Origin: Salticus scenicus | Taxonomy: Eukaryota > Arthropoda > Arachnida > Araneae > Salticidae | Assembly: GCA_963930645.1 (NCBI GenBank) | Contig: OZ005649.1 | Location: forward strand, 81,267,126 to 81,331,125 | Length of the DNA stretch: 64,000 bases | Reading direction: 5' to 3' | Shown here: positions 32,946 through 45,216 of the stretch, in pieces | How positions within the stretch are numbered: the stretch's first letter is position 1 | How the letters are laid out: every line of letters starts with the position of its first letter | Program-made: the position numbers and the translations under genes | Notes under the pieces: generated by a model | What the model was told of the DNA's origin: nothing | The model's database searches: none | Seen by the model: only the letters and a program-made list of their open reading frames with translations

Positions 32946-34310
32946 ACTAGCGGGCTTTGCCCGCTTCGCTGGTCATTATTTTTAAATGAATCACTATAAT
33001 TACTGAATTCTCAAAATTGCATTAATTTTTATCACGTGAAAAAAAAAAAAAAAAGCGAAACAAAATCTGATTAGGAAAAATGTCGCACCGGGTTCTCACT
33101 GCCTTCGGAAAAAGTCCCAAAATGCTCTAACTCTTATTTCTGTTATTTTCCTCCCTTCGCCCCCCCCCCTCCCGTCTATCCTAATAATTTTACAAATTCG
33201 AAAATATCCGCAATCGATTTGTAAATATCAAAAACCTCTATGCACCAGTTTTGAACGATCTATCTCTATTTTTATTTTTTTGCCCCACCACTCTCCCCCC
33301 CCTTCCCAATAATTTTAAAAATTCGAAAATATCCGCAATCGATTTGTAAGTATCGAAAACCTCTATGTGCCAATTTTGAATGATCTAACGCTTTTTTTTT
33401 TTGCCCCTCCGCCCCTCCCCCCTTCTCGCCCCTCCTAATAACTTTACACTTTCGAAAATATCCCCATTCGACTTGCAGGCCTTTAAAACCTATCTGTACC
33501 AATTTTGAATGCCCTAATTGTATTTCTATTTGTTTTTGCCCATAGCCCCCCCCCACTTACCGCTCCACCCCCTTCCCGCACCTACTAATAATTTTACAAA
33601 TTCGAAAATATCCGCAATCGATTTGTAAGTATCGAAAACCTCTATATACCAATTTTGAACGATCTAACTCTATTTTTATTTTTTTGCCCCCTCTCCCCTC
33701 CCCCCTTCTCTCCCCTCCTAATAACTTTACACTTTCGAAAATATCCCCATTCGACTTGCAGGCTATTGAAACCTATCTGTACCAATTTTGAAAGGCGTAA
33801 CTGTATTTCTAATTTTTTTTTTGCCCCTGCTGCCCCACCTGGGGGCTGAATTTTTAAAAATCCAGAAATTGGTTTTTAGATATTTGTATTAGCTATATTC
33901 TATAGCAAAAATTTCACGTATATCTGTTTTTTTTTTGTTTGAGATATATAGGATTATGCGAAATCGCGTTTTACGCATGTGAAATCCCGTTTTGCCCCCC
34001 CCCCCCCCTTGGGGACCGAATTTCGAAAATTCCTGAAATTGGTTTTTAGACATTTATATTAGCTATATTTTAAAGCAAAAATTTTACGGATATCTGTTTT
34101 TTTTGTTTGAGACATGAAGGATTTTTTTAATTCACGTTTTGCCCTCCTCCCCCCCCCCCTTGGTGGGCGAATTTTTTCAATTTTTTTTTTCCTAAACCAT
34201 CCCTGACCTATAACGAAAAAAACAAAAAAAGAATGATCGAAATCGGTCAAGCCGTTTACGATTTTATAAAGGACATACAGACAAACATTCATTTATATAT
34301 ATATAGATAT
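32946..34310 (+). repeat. Dispersed element with GCCCGC head and internal higher-order tandem repeats
   Basis: Opens ACTAGCGGGCTTTGCCCGC and closes with CGGTCAAGCCGTTTACGA, ACATACAGACAAACATTC and a (TA)n end. This head-tail style is common in abundant arthropod retroelement families. Inside are five units of 125-150 bp (TTCGAAAATATCC near 33197, 33322, 33451, 33601, 33734) of two types in the order A, A, B, A, B. Two longer repeats follow, each with GAAATTGGTTTTTAGA (about 33860 and 34036). C-rich runs join the units. No protein domain seen. Confidence 0.65.
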
Positions 34311-34918
34311 TCCATTATCGCCAGGATCGATTATGTTATACAAGAAGGTAATGAGTAGCATTGCAAAAGTTAATTTTTGATTTATAAATTTAGAATATAA
34401 AAACAAACAACAAATTTAATTTTTTGAAACTGTATTTAATGGTATTTCTATGCCCTCTGTAAGTAAGTTTTTAAATGCATTTAAAAGAAAAAAACATAAG
34501 AAATGTTTCAGAAAAAAAAACATTCTGCATTGTTAAATATCTTGAAGAAGCCAAAGTTTTCTAAAATATTGGGAAACATGTTTGGAAGAAAAATTTTACA
34601 TGTAAGTTAGACTTAATAATATCTGTATAATTGACTTGTTTATTGAAACATATGCATCGTTACTCGTCCACAATACGACTCAGGTCATACGTTTTTATAA
34701 AATAGTTAAAGCGGAAAAAATACTTGAATCTGAAATAATAATCAAAAAATTAGTTACATAAAAAAAATTAAACATACACTTGAATGCTCTAGCAATTATT
34801 CGCTCATGTTTCAATATTAAGTATAATCTGTCCCATTTGTAGAGTATTGGATAAAGGAGACATAATTTCAAACAGACATTTTTTCAATTCAGAAAAGTGC
34901 CCAAAGTAAATTGATATG
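34311..34918. other. AT-rich DNA, no gene seen
   Basis: Non-coding, nothing recognised. Confidence 0.55.
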
Positions 34919-34920
34919 TA

Positions 34921-35069
34921 CACTGTAAAAAATATGTCCTATTTGCTGTCAGAAATCCTCTGTAATTTGAGAAAATACGTTCTGAAAACGTAATTTTTTC
35001 GTAAGTTACGCGTATTTTCTTAAATTACAGAGCATTTCTGGCAGCAAATAGGGCATATTTTTTACAGTG
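34921..35069. mobile_element. Near-perfect palindromic MITE (149 bp)
   Basis: Left arm CACTGTAAAAAATATGTCCT, right arm AGGGCATATTTTTTACAGTG. The complementarity continues inward through TTTGCTG...CAGCAAA and CTCTGTAATTT...AAATTACAGAG to a short centre near 34985. TA precedes it at 34919-34920. On the right only A remains before the mariner end, as if the T of the TA duplication was lost. No coding capacity. Confidence 0.85.
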
Positions 35070-35619
35070 AGGGTTCTCCGGAAAGTTCGTGCCAATTTTG
35101 AAAGAAACTTGAAACGAAACACATTTCAATGCTCGTGGATAGTGGGGTTTAGATATTTTTAACATTTCTGCTAATTCACGAGTCGTACACTGTCGGTTAT
35201 TTTCGATCAATGTTTTAATGTGATCTTCATTTATGTTGGAAGTCCTACCCGGCCGTTCTTGTTCTTGAAGCTTTAAGTCACCAGCTTCAAACCTAGCAAA
35301 CCACTTCTGCAGAGTTCTTTCAGCTACAGCACCTTCGCCATAAACGGCATATATTATGTTTGCTGTTTGCGTGGTATTTTTGCGTTTCAGTTAAAATAAA
35401 AGCATTAAATGCCTACAATGCACTTTGTTTGCTTCTATATTCACAAAGGCGTATAAAACTGACAGCAATTACCGTATCGTAACATTTTTTTTTCTAAATA
35501 TGTCTGAAGTACCGAATTTTAAAATATGTACGCATATCATTTGTTTTCAATCATTCTGATATATTCAGACCTGTGCTTAAGCCACCTAAAGAAAATAGAC
35601 ACGAATTTTCCTGACGACC
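35070..35619 (-). mobile_element. Mariner deletion derivative (550 bp)
   Basis: The ends are inverted: GGGTTCTCCGGAAAGTTCGTG on one side is mirrored by CACGAATTTTCCTGACGACC on the other, with TA at 35620-35621. Between them only the N-terminal part of a mariner transposase is left, joined directly to the 3' terminal region. The internal deletion removed the whole catalytic domain. The element cannot move itself, but its two ends might still be recognised by a related transposase. Confidence 0.8.
35120..35420 (-). pseudogene. Mariner transposase, N-terminal HTH remnant
   Basis: The minus-strand translation gives AVAERTLQKWFARFEAGD, a DLKLQEQERPGRTS segment, then NINEDHIKTLIENN and CTTRELAEMLKISK. 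These match the paired helix-turn-helix and GRPS/GRTS linker of mariner transposases. Before it lies a stretch with YAVYGEGA. No D-D-D/E catalytic segment follows, because the sequence jumps to the 3' terminus after ISK. Confidence 0.85.
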
Positions 35620-35621
35620 TA

Positions 35622-36204
35622 ATATTTTAGCTTATATACCCTTATTCGACAGACAAAATTGAGGAGCAAACGTTCAAACCGTATTTTCTCCAAAGATAAA
35701 GTCAGTGATTTTTCTTTAAAATTAACATAAAGACAGTATGTCTACATATGTTCCTAGATATGTCTACATATTGTTCTAGTATCTAATAATACATCTAAAC
35801 TAACGGTAATTAGGTTTTAGGTTTAGTTATTTTTTAATTTATTAGTTTTTGTGTTGTCTGAAAAATTGTATCAAAAGAAGGAAACACGGTTTGAATGTTT
35901 TTACTAGTACCTATGTTTACTTTGTACTACTCTTTGATGTCTGTGTGTGTGCACAAGCTGTGATGACTGAAACACTCAATGTAACACACAGCTCACTCCC
36001 TACACCTTATTTATTTTAAAAAATGAAACTACTTTGATTTCTAGATGCTCTTAGTTATATCTACATATTCCATTAAAATGAAATGCATATATTGAAATAT
36101 ATATATACACATGATATATTCGACTGTCTACAGATAAATAAGACACAACAAATATACTTATTGTTAAACATTTTATTATGAATTTTAGAATTGAAATATC
36201 ATTA
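35622..36204. other. AT-rich DNA, no gene seen
   Basis: Non-coding, nothing recognised beyond a short (TA)n-like run near 36098. Confidence 0.5.
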
Positions 36205-38140
36205 TTCTCCAGAATTATCTCCTGAAAATTACCTAAAATAAACAGTTATATAAATGTTTCAAATTTTGTTAAGTATGTCTCGACAATCGGTTCATTTTAA
36301 TGAAAATCTTGAAAACCGCAAATTATCTTGAGAAAATAAATTCCATTCAAACCATATTAATTGAAGCAGATGATTTGTGGTAGTAAATAGAATATGTTTT
36401 CAATATTACGAGAGTTTAATATCTATACTCGGTGGACTTCTATCTGGGTTATATTAAATAATTTCATCACTATATTAAATATTAAAAATATAATTAAGTC
36501 AAATCTGATTTTTTTTTATTTATTGCGTTTATTTAAAGATTTTTTATAAATTTTAATATGTATTTAATATTGATACATTTTAATGCATATGTATGTGAAC
36601 TTTCATGATTCTAAGACATTAATTTCAATGACAAAATTTCAATGTCCGTCATCACCTTAAACAAAAAAACTATTTTATACGGCAATACAAAATACAATGT
36701 GAATTATGATTGGTTTTGAAAGTTAGAAGATTTTATTCTATCAAAAATATAATGATTTAGACGTTGAGATATTGCTAGCTCGTTTTTAAAATGTCAGTGC
36801 AAACTGGCCTGAAATACAACTTTTTAAATTATTTACAAAATATATTTTTAAAAAGTGATAAAATATAGCTAAGAACCATCAGAATTAAAGCAGCTTTCAA
36901 TTAAAATACTTCATGATAGTCGGTCTATTCACTTAGAAGCTGCAGTACCAGAGACATACACACGCACACACATACAAAGCATCAAAGATTGAATACTTTT
37001 TTGAAGGAGAGGGAGGTTCAGGCGTTAAAAATAGCAAAACAGCCACCAATCACAATATAATCACAATCAATTTCAACAATAACAGCATAGTGAAAAAAAA
37101 CTCCGTTTTTTTAACCTTTTTTATACTGTTTCTTCAAAATGTTTTGTTTTTATCGTATTATAAACAAATATTTATTAAGCATGACAATAAGGAAATAAAT
37201 CACTGTATTATTTATCTTTTGCATGAAGGGCTTTAACAGTTATGCATTACAATGTTAATAAGCCTGAATATCTATTCAATTGAGTCTATCTTGTTCGCTG
37301 AACTGCATTTAAACCGAGAATTACTATCGCACAATAGTTTAGGATAGATGGAACATATGATCTGCTATAAATATATTAATCAAGTAGTTAGACAATCCGT
37401 AATTGCCTTCTACATATTTGTGGGTATAACAGTGTCATATATTAGAGAAATGGGCAATGTGATCTCTTTTTTTAAACATCTTACAAATGCATACATAAAA
37501 TTAAAAATTTATTCCTAATATTATAATTAAAAGGCCTTTTATTGCATATTGATGGATTTAATACAAAGGCTTTGGATAAATATTTTCTATAACAAACGAT
37601 TTTTTTTTTAATGATAATCTGAATCTTTTACCCATTTTATTAATTTTGTACTCTTAAATATTGCTAATTTTCAAGTTTTTTTTTTTTATTAATTTCACTA
37701 CCTCTTTTCGTATACCTGAAATGCAGTTAATAATCTACAAATGTATGTTATTAAGATTTAAATTTACTACGGAATAACTGAAGTGTCCAATGAAAATTTA
37801 TCTTTCATATTAATTTTTCATTATATGCACAGTATTTCATAGTACAGCTATTAATAGTTACTTTCCTTTTAGAGCTATTAATGATGGATTTCTTAGTTTC
37901 AGCTATTAATGTGGTGTTCGAATTACAAATATTGATGTTACTTATGGTATGGAGAAGATAAAGATTCTCAGTGTGATAAAATTCTTACGTTTGAAATATT
38001 ACAGTGCATTGATAATCTACGATAAAAATGAATCCATACTGTTTATGGCAACAATAGCCTACCATTTGACATTATTGTGAAGTGGAAAAGTAACTTTGCT
38101 CTTGATCACATGTACATCACAAACTCACAGCAAAAGACTA
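36205..38140 (+). repeat. Segmental duplication, block X, copy 1
   Basis: Collinear with 42713-44632 over about 1.9 kb at roughly 80-85% similarity by eye. Shared landmarks are TTCTCCAGAATTAT, GAGACATACACACGCACACA and CTGAACTGCATTTAAACCGA, and a near match to ATAGCTGTTAATATTAC-type text near the end. No coding exon recognised in either copy. Confidence 0.85.
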
Positions 38141-39527
38141 TCTAAAAATTAAATATTAAAGAAAAATGTGTACGTGAAACTATAATTGTTGAAACAGCAT
38201 TGGAGACTCAAAATATTTTGGGTTTAGTCTGTTTGTGTATCTGTCTGTCTCGCGATAGCGGCCGCAAAAATCATGCTATTGTCTTGCAATTTGGAACACA
38301 TGTTCATGAGCCATACGGAATTCGCTATATAGCTTTGGATGTATATTCTATATGAAGTTCGTGTACAAGGACACACCAATTTTTTTCGAATCATTACGTC
38401 CTATGGACAGAATTTGTATGTACGGCAACAGCAGCCGTAAAAATCTTCCGTCTGACTTGCAAATTGGTACACACGTTTAGGCTTTGTACAGGAATAGCTG
38501 GATTTTTTTTTATGTCTATATTGTTCATTGATTGTGTACGGAGACACGCCAAAGTTTTTCTTATCGTTACGGCCTATGAGGTGAATGTCGTTTAAACATA
38601 TTTTAACATCATTACTCTGCATACAACTAAATGAAATTAGCGTACATTACTCAGATGCTTTAACTCATGTTTTCTGGCTTCCTATATAATGTACAGGACC
38701 TTACAAAAGTTTTCAGACAATATCACGTAATCGTCCAAATTATGTCAAATTTCGAAAATTCATGAAAAAGAATAGTTTTTACTAGAAACTGAATAGTTTT
38801 TACTCGTATATACAATGTTTATGGTTCGTTTACAAAGACATACAAAAGAGAGTCTACGTACAAATTTTTATTTAAGCGCATTTTATCGCGTGTATGCTGC
38901 ACTCAAAATAATGGAATTAGCGTACATTATAAAGGTGCTTAAAAGCAAGTTTACTCTAAAAGAAAAGGGTATGTATAGACTAAATAATTTATTTACAGAA
39001 ACACATAAAAGAATTCCGATGACATTCTGTAATCATCCAAATGATGTCAAATTAGGTTAAAATATTTATGACTTATAATTAATTAGGTGTATTCTTTGAT
39101 GGTGCATGTAATAACTGTAACAACTTTTCTAGGATACATAAAGGAATTTCGTACCATTACGGTCTATAGTTGGTATTTCTTAAAAATGTATTTTAACATG
39201 CTTACACCCCATTAAATATAATGAAATTTTATTATAATCTTAAAAGCATGTTTTTCTGTGTACAATTGTGAGCATAGGATTGATAATTAGTTTACAGGGT
39301 TACACAAAATAATTCCGATATGTTATGTAATCATTTTGAATGTAATTCGGTACAAGTGTTTATGAATTACAAGGAATTAATAGAAAACTATCAGTCATTA
39401 GGTATATATATATACATACATATGCAGATAGGTATAGAAAGAGAGATACAGCGAAAGGTTGGGAGGGTAGGCAGCCACCCTTAGAAGCATTTCTGCTTGT
39501 ATAGAAATTCAATCGACTCAATATGTA
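38141..39527. repeat. Diverged tandem repeats inside the interrupted duplication
   Basis: From about 38230 to 39350 several units of roughly 200-250 bp repeat with TACGGCCTATGAG/TTACGTCCTATG, GAAATTAGCGTACATTA, ACACATAAAAGAATTCCGAT and ATGTCAAATT phrases. The style matches the arrays at 538 and 27434. The region is absent from the second copy of the duplication, so it arrived after duplication or was lost there. Confidence 0.5.
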
Positions 39528-39830
39528 CAGTCGGGAAAAAAAAAAAAACGCAACACTCAACGTAACTTCGTTGCTAATCGATGTAGAAAAATGTAATAGG
39601 TATCATTCGACGGGGAATTGTGAGTAGTTTCAGTAAATGAACTGAATTTTTGAATTGGGGGTCGTCTACATATTAAAACGCGCACCAACTTTGATTTTTT
39701 TCAAAGTTAATGCCCCATTTTTATTTTATATTTGAATTTTTGGGATCGCGACAACGCGAAAAAGTATATTGGTTGTATATTTTGCTTATTTTTTCACAGA
39801 GTTATAAGCGTTCAAAGTTTGAAGTGCTAA
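39528..39830 (+). repeat. Left terminal inverted repeat of the 2.47-kb element
   Basis: Inverted partner at about 41700-42000. The arms are diverged (many mismatches, indels in the poly-A part), so the element is not young or tolerates variation in this region. Confidence 0.75.
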
Positions 39831-39882
39831 TGTTAAATTCATATTTCAAACTTTTATTAATATCTTCACAAAAAATAGCTTG

Positions 39883-39933
<51 letters not shown>

Positions 39934-40982
39934 ACGCGATAAAGTGAAGAAACCCAAACATAATCCATCATAACTTTTGATTCTGAAAAATATTTTTAAT
40001 TCTCAAAAATATTAATAAATTCATATTCATAAAAATTATGAATTATGACCTATATTAATTTTTACATAAAATGAATCCCAATGCTGAAAAATATGGGTAT
40101 GCAAACTTGCAGCTCATTCCAGTTATTAGTTTTCGAGATATAAATAAATCTTTCTTTTTGAGCGGTTTAGGGGGCCATCTCTTATAAAGTTTTGCATGAG
40201 ATAACGAATCAAATCTTAAAAAATAACAAAGAAAATTAAACAAAATATTTTTATTTTCTATTTACGAGTCACATTATATAACAACAACATCAAACGCAAA
40301 GAAATAAAACAAAAATGATGATTTTTAGACATTAGTGTTAGCATCAAGAATTCCTGTTTTCTAAAGAAGACAAGTCCCGCCTTCATCGTTCTTCAAAACA
40401 AAACAACACAGAAAAGTAAAGTAAATGTGACATTGAGTATTCGTGTTAAACCCCTTATTTTATGTTGACAAAAAATATGCACAAGTGGTATTTACTTCAT
40501 CGATTTATTGGTGATAAATTTTGAAACTTTTAAACGAACACTAGAAGAAGAAAAAAAAACTAAATAGGCGGGATTTATTGGTTTAAATAAAAAAATTAGG
40601 TTTAATGTGAAATTGTCAAATATAAAAAACAAATGGAATTCGAATGCAAGACAGACTTGTAAAATCGTTTCTTAACTATCGTCATAGTTAAAAAAGACTT
40701 AACCATTTTCTTCATATATTGCTTTATTTTATTTTATTTATTTACTTATTTATTTATTTTGTAAGGGGAGGATTATTATTTTAAGGACACTTTAGTCTTT
40801 AAAATTTTATTAATATATTTTAACTTTATACATTTTTAAAAACATGCTTTTATAAATATATTTGAACACTTTTTGCGACCGCAAGATTTTGTTTTTTTAA
40901 CAGTAAGACCCGCCTAAGGGCGTTATATTCTCAAAATAAAATATTTCGGAACAAATTTTCTGTATTCACAATTATATTACAA

Positions 40983-41273
40983 ATGGATATACATTATAAT
41001 TATATTCTTTCCAATCAATATATTTCTATCCATAGTATATTTTATTGCAAAAATATGAACACTGAGTACACACTTAAGAAATATGTAACACACAAATTAC
41101 GAAAGAAACGCCCACTGACAGAGTTACAGATTTTCAAATGGCGTGAATCTACGTCAGCAGTCGCAAAAGGGTTAATTAAGGAATTATATTTTCATAGAAA
41201 TTATAAAACGAATCGCACAGTTCCAAAGAGTTCAACTGACCCAAAACTGGTAAATGCGATTAAAATTGTTTAA
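40983..41273 (+). CDS. 96-codon frame of unknown function, faintly BEN-like C-terminus
   Basis: The only notable frame within the 2.47-kb element. After an N-terminal hydrophobic/aromatic part, which may not be translated, the sequence is Lys/Arg-rich and compositionally ordinary: KKRPLTELQIFKW, AVAKGLIKELYFHRNY, KSSTDPKLVNAIKIV. The last part, a helix with a basic loop and a xxDPxLVxAIK ending, recalls the first half of BEN domains (DNA-binding modules), but the second half is missing because the frame stops. A later internal Met (about residue 25) is an equally good start. The frame could be the remnant of a longer gene, or chance. Confidence 0.3.
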   Translation: MDIHYNYILSNQYISIHSIFYCKNMNTEYTLKKYVTHKLRKKRPLTELQIFKWRESTSAVAKGLIKELYFHRNYKTNRTVPKSSTDPKLVNAIKIV

Positions 41274-41331
41274 TATTTACTTCATGAACCAGTACCATAA
41301 TTTATCCGAAAAGATTTAGTTTATGAGTTGT

Positions 41332-41366
<35 letters not shown>

Positions 41367-41699
41367 TCATGTCGTATACACCTACGAAAAAAAATTTAAG
41401 CTTGATTGGTGATCAGTACAGTCCTAATAGAAACTTTTACTTGAAAAATATTGCACTTTTCTCAAAGAGTACTGTATGGACCAATCGCAATCTTATTTAA
41501 ATAGACCTAAAATTATCTAAAAAATTACTGAAGTATATACAAATCTAAAAAATTGAACTCAAGATAATTATGAAACTGGTTAAAGAGCAACGTTTTAATA
41601 ATTTTTATAATTATTCTTTTCCTGAAAGATTTCTGGTGTGAAACATTAAAATTTGGTCTATATTTTATAGGATCTTAATTTTATTTTTCTACATTTACA

Positions 41700-42000
41700 G
41701 GTAACCCCTAACACATTTTTGATTATAACTGTATAAATACTAAAGATAAAGTATACAAACAGTATACTTTTCCGCACTGCTAGACTCTCAGAAATTCGAA
41801 AATGAAATCAAAATATGGTGTTGCTATTGAAAAAATCAAAGTTGGCGCTCATTTCAATATGTAGATAACCCCTAATTTAAAATTTGACGACATATTCAGA
41901 AAGTGCTTTTAATTTCCTGTTGAATTATGTCTATTAGATGTTCCTGAGTCAATTAGTAACGAAATTACAGCGGGTGTTGTGTTTTTTTTTCCCCCGACTG
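41700..42000 (-). repeat. Right terminal inverted repeat of the 2.47-kb element
   Basis: Inverted partner of 39528-39830. Ends CCCCCGACTG directly before TA. Confidence 0.75.
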
Positions 42001-42088
42001 TACATTATATAAAGAATAAATAAAAATAAAGATCTGCTAAATAACGTGTGATGTAAGTAGGACGTTGAGGCACCTAATCTGCAGATCG

Positions 42089-42675
42089 AATAGTTAATAA
42101 TAATTACTATCATTACTAAAGTTAAATAAAATTTTATAATTTAAGAAATTATTTATATATATAAAGGTACTGCAGATTCGTACTTTATTTGATATTTTAA
42201 AGGTGATTTCTCTTTCATGTAAAATATTCATTGTAATCATTTTGATAACATCATGAAAGAGCAATTACGTATGTATCTGACTGTAATATTTATAGCATAT
42301 TTTAAAATTAATACAAATTTAATTACTGATTACTTATATTAGATATTTGGAGTTTATGACCAACAAAAGGTTTTTTAGCACGTATCTGTGCTTCTAAGTT
42401 GTATTTCAGTCTACGCTATTTCATAATACATTCTAAAGAAATCTAACTGATAAAAAATCCTTCATTAGACTTACATCTTTTATTATTATTATTATTTATT
42501 AAAAGGAGCATCATAAACAAAAGATGCAAATATTAAATATTAATTTTTTCTAGCAGCGATTTGAAACAAACTTATATAAGTATTGGTATTAAATTTAAGG
42601 CCAACTATGCAATTAGAGCTCTAGATTAGCGGTCACTAGTCCCCAGTGGGCGTCCATTGCATTGAGAATGTCTAT
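42089..42675 (+). repeat. Segmental duplication, block Y, copy 1
   Basis: Collinear with 44658-45216. Shared landmarks are ATAGTTAATAATAATTACTA, AAGGTACTGCAGA, TCATTGTAATCATTTTGAT and GAGCTCTAGATTAGCG. It follows the inserted DNA that splits copy 1. Confidence 0.85.
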
Positions 42676-42712
42676 GGAATATATATATGTATCTATTTTC
42701 TCCTATGTGTAG

Positions 42713-43269
42713 ATTCTCCAGAATTATTTTCTGAAATTTATCTTAAAATGTTTTAAATTATGTTTAAGAAGTCTCGATAGTCAGATCATTTTAATGAAAA
42801 TATTGTAAACCTCAAATTGTCTTGAGAGAATGAATTCCATTGAAAGCACATCAATTGAAGCATATGATTTATGTTAGTAAATAGAATGTTTTCAATATCA
42901 CAGGAGTTTAATAACTATACTCACTGGACCTCTGTTTTGATAATGTTAAATAATTTATGACAGTATTTTAATATTCAAAAAATAATTAATTGAAATCTGA
43001 TTATGATAATTTTATTTTATTTTTTATTTAATAGTTTTTTAAGAAATTTTAATATATATTTGATATTGATACTTTTTAATGCATATATATTTAAACTTTC
43101 ATTATTCTAAGATAGTAATTTCAAAAAAAATTTCTCTCATGATTTTGAAGTTCAAAGATTGCCAGCTCTTGCTTTTTAAAATATCAGTGCAAGCTGGCCT
43201 AAAATACAATGTTTAAATTATTTAATATACATATATATAAATGTGTGTGTGTATGTATATGTATGTATG

Positions 43270-43302
<33 letters not shown>

Positions 43303-44632
43303 CTAAGAACAATCCTAATTAAAGCAGCTTACAATTAAAATACTTCATGTTAATCGATTTATTCAATTTGAAGTTACAGTACCAGAGACATACACACGCA
43401 CACAATTACAAAAGCTTCGAAATTAGAATAGAATTTATTTTGGGTTAGGGTACACGTCAAAAATATTAAAACAACAACCAATTATTTAAAAAAAAAATTA
43501 AATACAAAGAATGAAATACAAAACTCTTTCAATCATATTTATATTTTTTCCTCAAAATGTTTTGTTTTTATTATATTGTAAACTAAAATTTATCAATCAT
43601 GAATATCAGGAAATAAATCACTGTATTACTTTATCCTTTGCATGAAGGGTTAGTTATACATTACAATGTTGATAAGCATGAATATCTATCCAATTTAGTC
43701 TACCGCTGTTCGCTGAACTGCATTTAAACCGAGAGTTACTATCGCACAATTGTTTAGGATAGATATAGCATATGATCTACTCTAAATACATTAATCAAGT
43801 AGTTAGACAATCCGTAATTACCTTCAACATATTTCTCTATCTAACAGTGGTTTATTTAAGTGAAATAAGCAGGGACATTTCTTTTTTAATCATCATATTT
43901 ATGCTTTCATAAAATTACAAATTTATTCTTAAGAATATAACTGAAAGGCCTCGTATGTCACCTTCATGAATTTAATACAAAAATTTTGGAGGAATATATT
44001 CTATACCGAACGTGATTAATATATATTTATTTTTTTTATTTTTATTTTACTTTTTACTTTATTTTTATTTTTGTTGTTGTTGTTGTTGTTGTTATGGTAA
44101 TCTCAGTCCTTATCCCATTTTTATTAATTTTATTCTCGTAAATTCTGATAATTTTGAAGTTTTATTTTTATATTAATATTAACTTCACTATCCCTTTTCG
44201 TATACTTTCAAATGAAGTTAATAATTTCCAAGTGTGTATTTTCAGGACTTGAATTTACTAAGGGAAAACCGGAGTGTCCAATGAAAATTTACCTTTCTTA
44301 TTAATTTATCATTATGTACGCAGTATTTTATATTACAGCTATCAATATTGTCTTTCTTTGTTTAAGCTATTAACGAAGAATTTCTTGGTTACAGCTATTA
44401 ATATGGTTTTCGAATTACATAGATTAAAGATACTTACAGTATGGAAAAAATAGTAGTTCTTGGAGTGATTATGTTCTTACATTGGAAATATTACAGTGCA
44501 TGGATAATCCACGATAAGGATGAATCCATGCTGTTTATGACAATAATATCCTATCATAGGACATTATTGGGAAGCGGAAAAGTAACTTTCAACTTGAGCA
44601 CATGTCCATCACAAACAGACTGCAAGATACAG
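42713..44632 (+). repeat. Segmental duplication, block X, copy 2
   Basis: Partner of 36205-38140. Contains a (TG)n/(TA)n tract near 43240-43301 and a (GTT)n tract near 44072-44092. It runs straight on to block Y copy 2 with a junction of about 25 bp. A 70-codon frame at 44441 shows no domain. Confidence 0.85.
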
Positions 44633-44657
44633 ACTGCAAATAAGAGTACATAAAATT

Positions 44658-44714
44658 ATAGTTAATAATAATTACTATCATTATTAAAGTTAAATAAAAT
44701 TTTATAATTTAAGA

Positions 44715-44753
<39 letters not shown>

Positions 44754-45216
44754 AGGTACTGCAGAATCGTACTTCATTTGTCATTTTAAAGGTAATTTTT
44801 TCCTTCATGTGAAAAATTCATTGTAATCATTTTGATTACATCATGTATGAGAAATTAGGTATATATATCTGCCTTTAATATATATAGCATTTTTTAAAGA
44901 AATACAAATTTAATTATTGATTACTTATATCAGATATTTGGAATTTGTGATCAATAAAAGGCTTTTTGCATGTATCAGTGTTTCTAAGCGGTATTTCAGT
45001 CTTTGAATACATTCTAAAGAAAGCTTAGTGATAAAAAATTATTTATTAGGCTTACATCTTTATTTTTTTTCTTTAATACAAATGTGCATTATAAACAAAA
45101 AATAGGAAATATTAATTTCTTCTGTTTCTAATTTCTTTCTATTTCGTCTTCACACAGAGCTCTAGATTAGCGTTCGTCAGTCATCAGAGGGCGACCTTTA
45201 CATTGAGAATGGCTAC
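44658..45216 (+). repeat. Segmental duplication, block Y, copy 2
   Basis: Partner of 42089-42675. It has a longer (TA)n tract (about 44709-44750) than copy 1. Ends near GGGCGACC...ATTGAGAATG. Confidence 0.85.

Larger units (their letters stand above)
39528..42000. mobile_element. 2.47-kb TA-flanked element with ~300-bp terminal inverted repeats, family unassigned
   Basis: Starts CAGTCGGGAAAAAAAAAAA and ends TTTTTTCCCCCGACTG. TA lies outside both ends (39526-39527 and 42001-42002). The inverted similarity continues about 300 bp inward: CGCAACAC/CACAACAC, TTCGTTGCTAAT/TTCGTTACTAAT, then CCAACTTTGATTTTTT in both arms, then AAAAGTATATTGGTTGTATA against AAAAGTATACTGTTTGTATA. The middle (about 40260-41700) holds (TA)n tracts and one 96-codon frame. 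I see no DDE transposase. TA targeting and CAGT ends suggest the Tc1/mariner superfamily or something that follows its rules. Confidence 0.8.
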
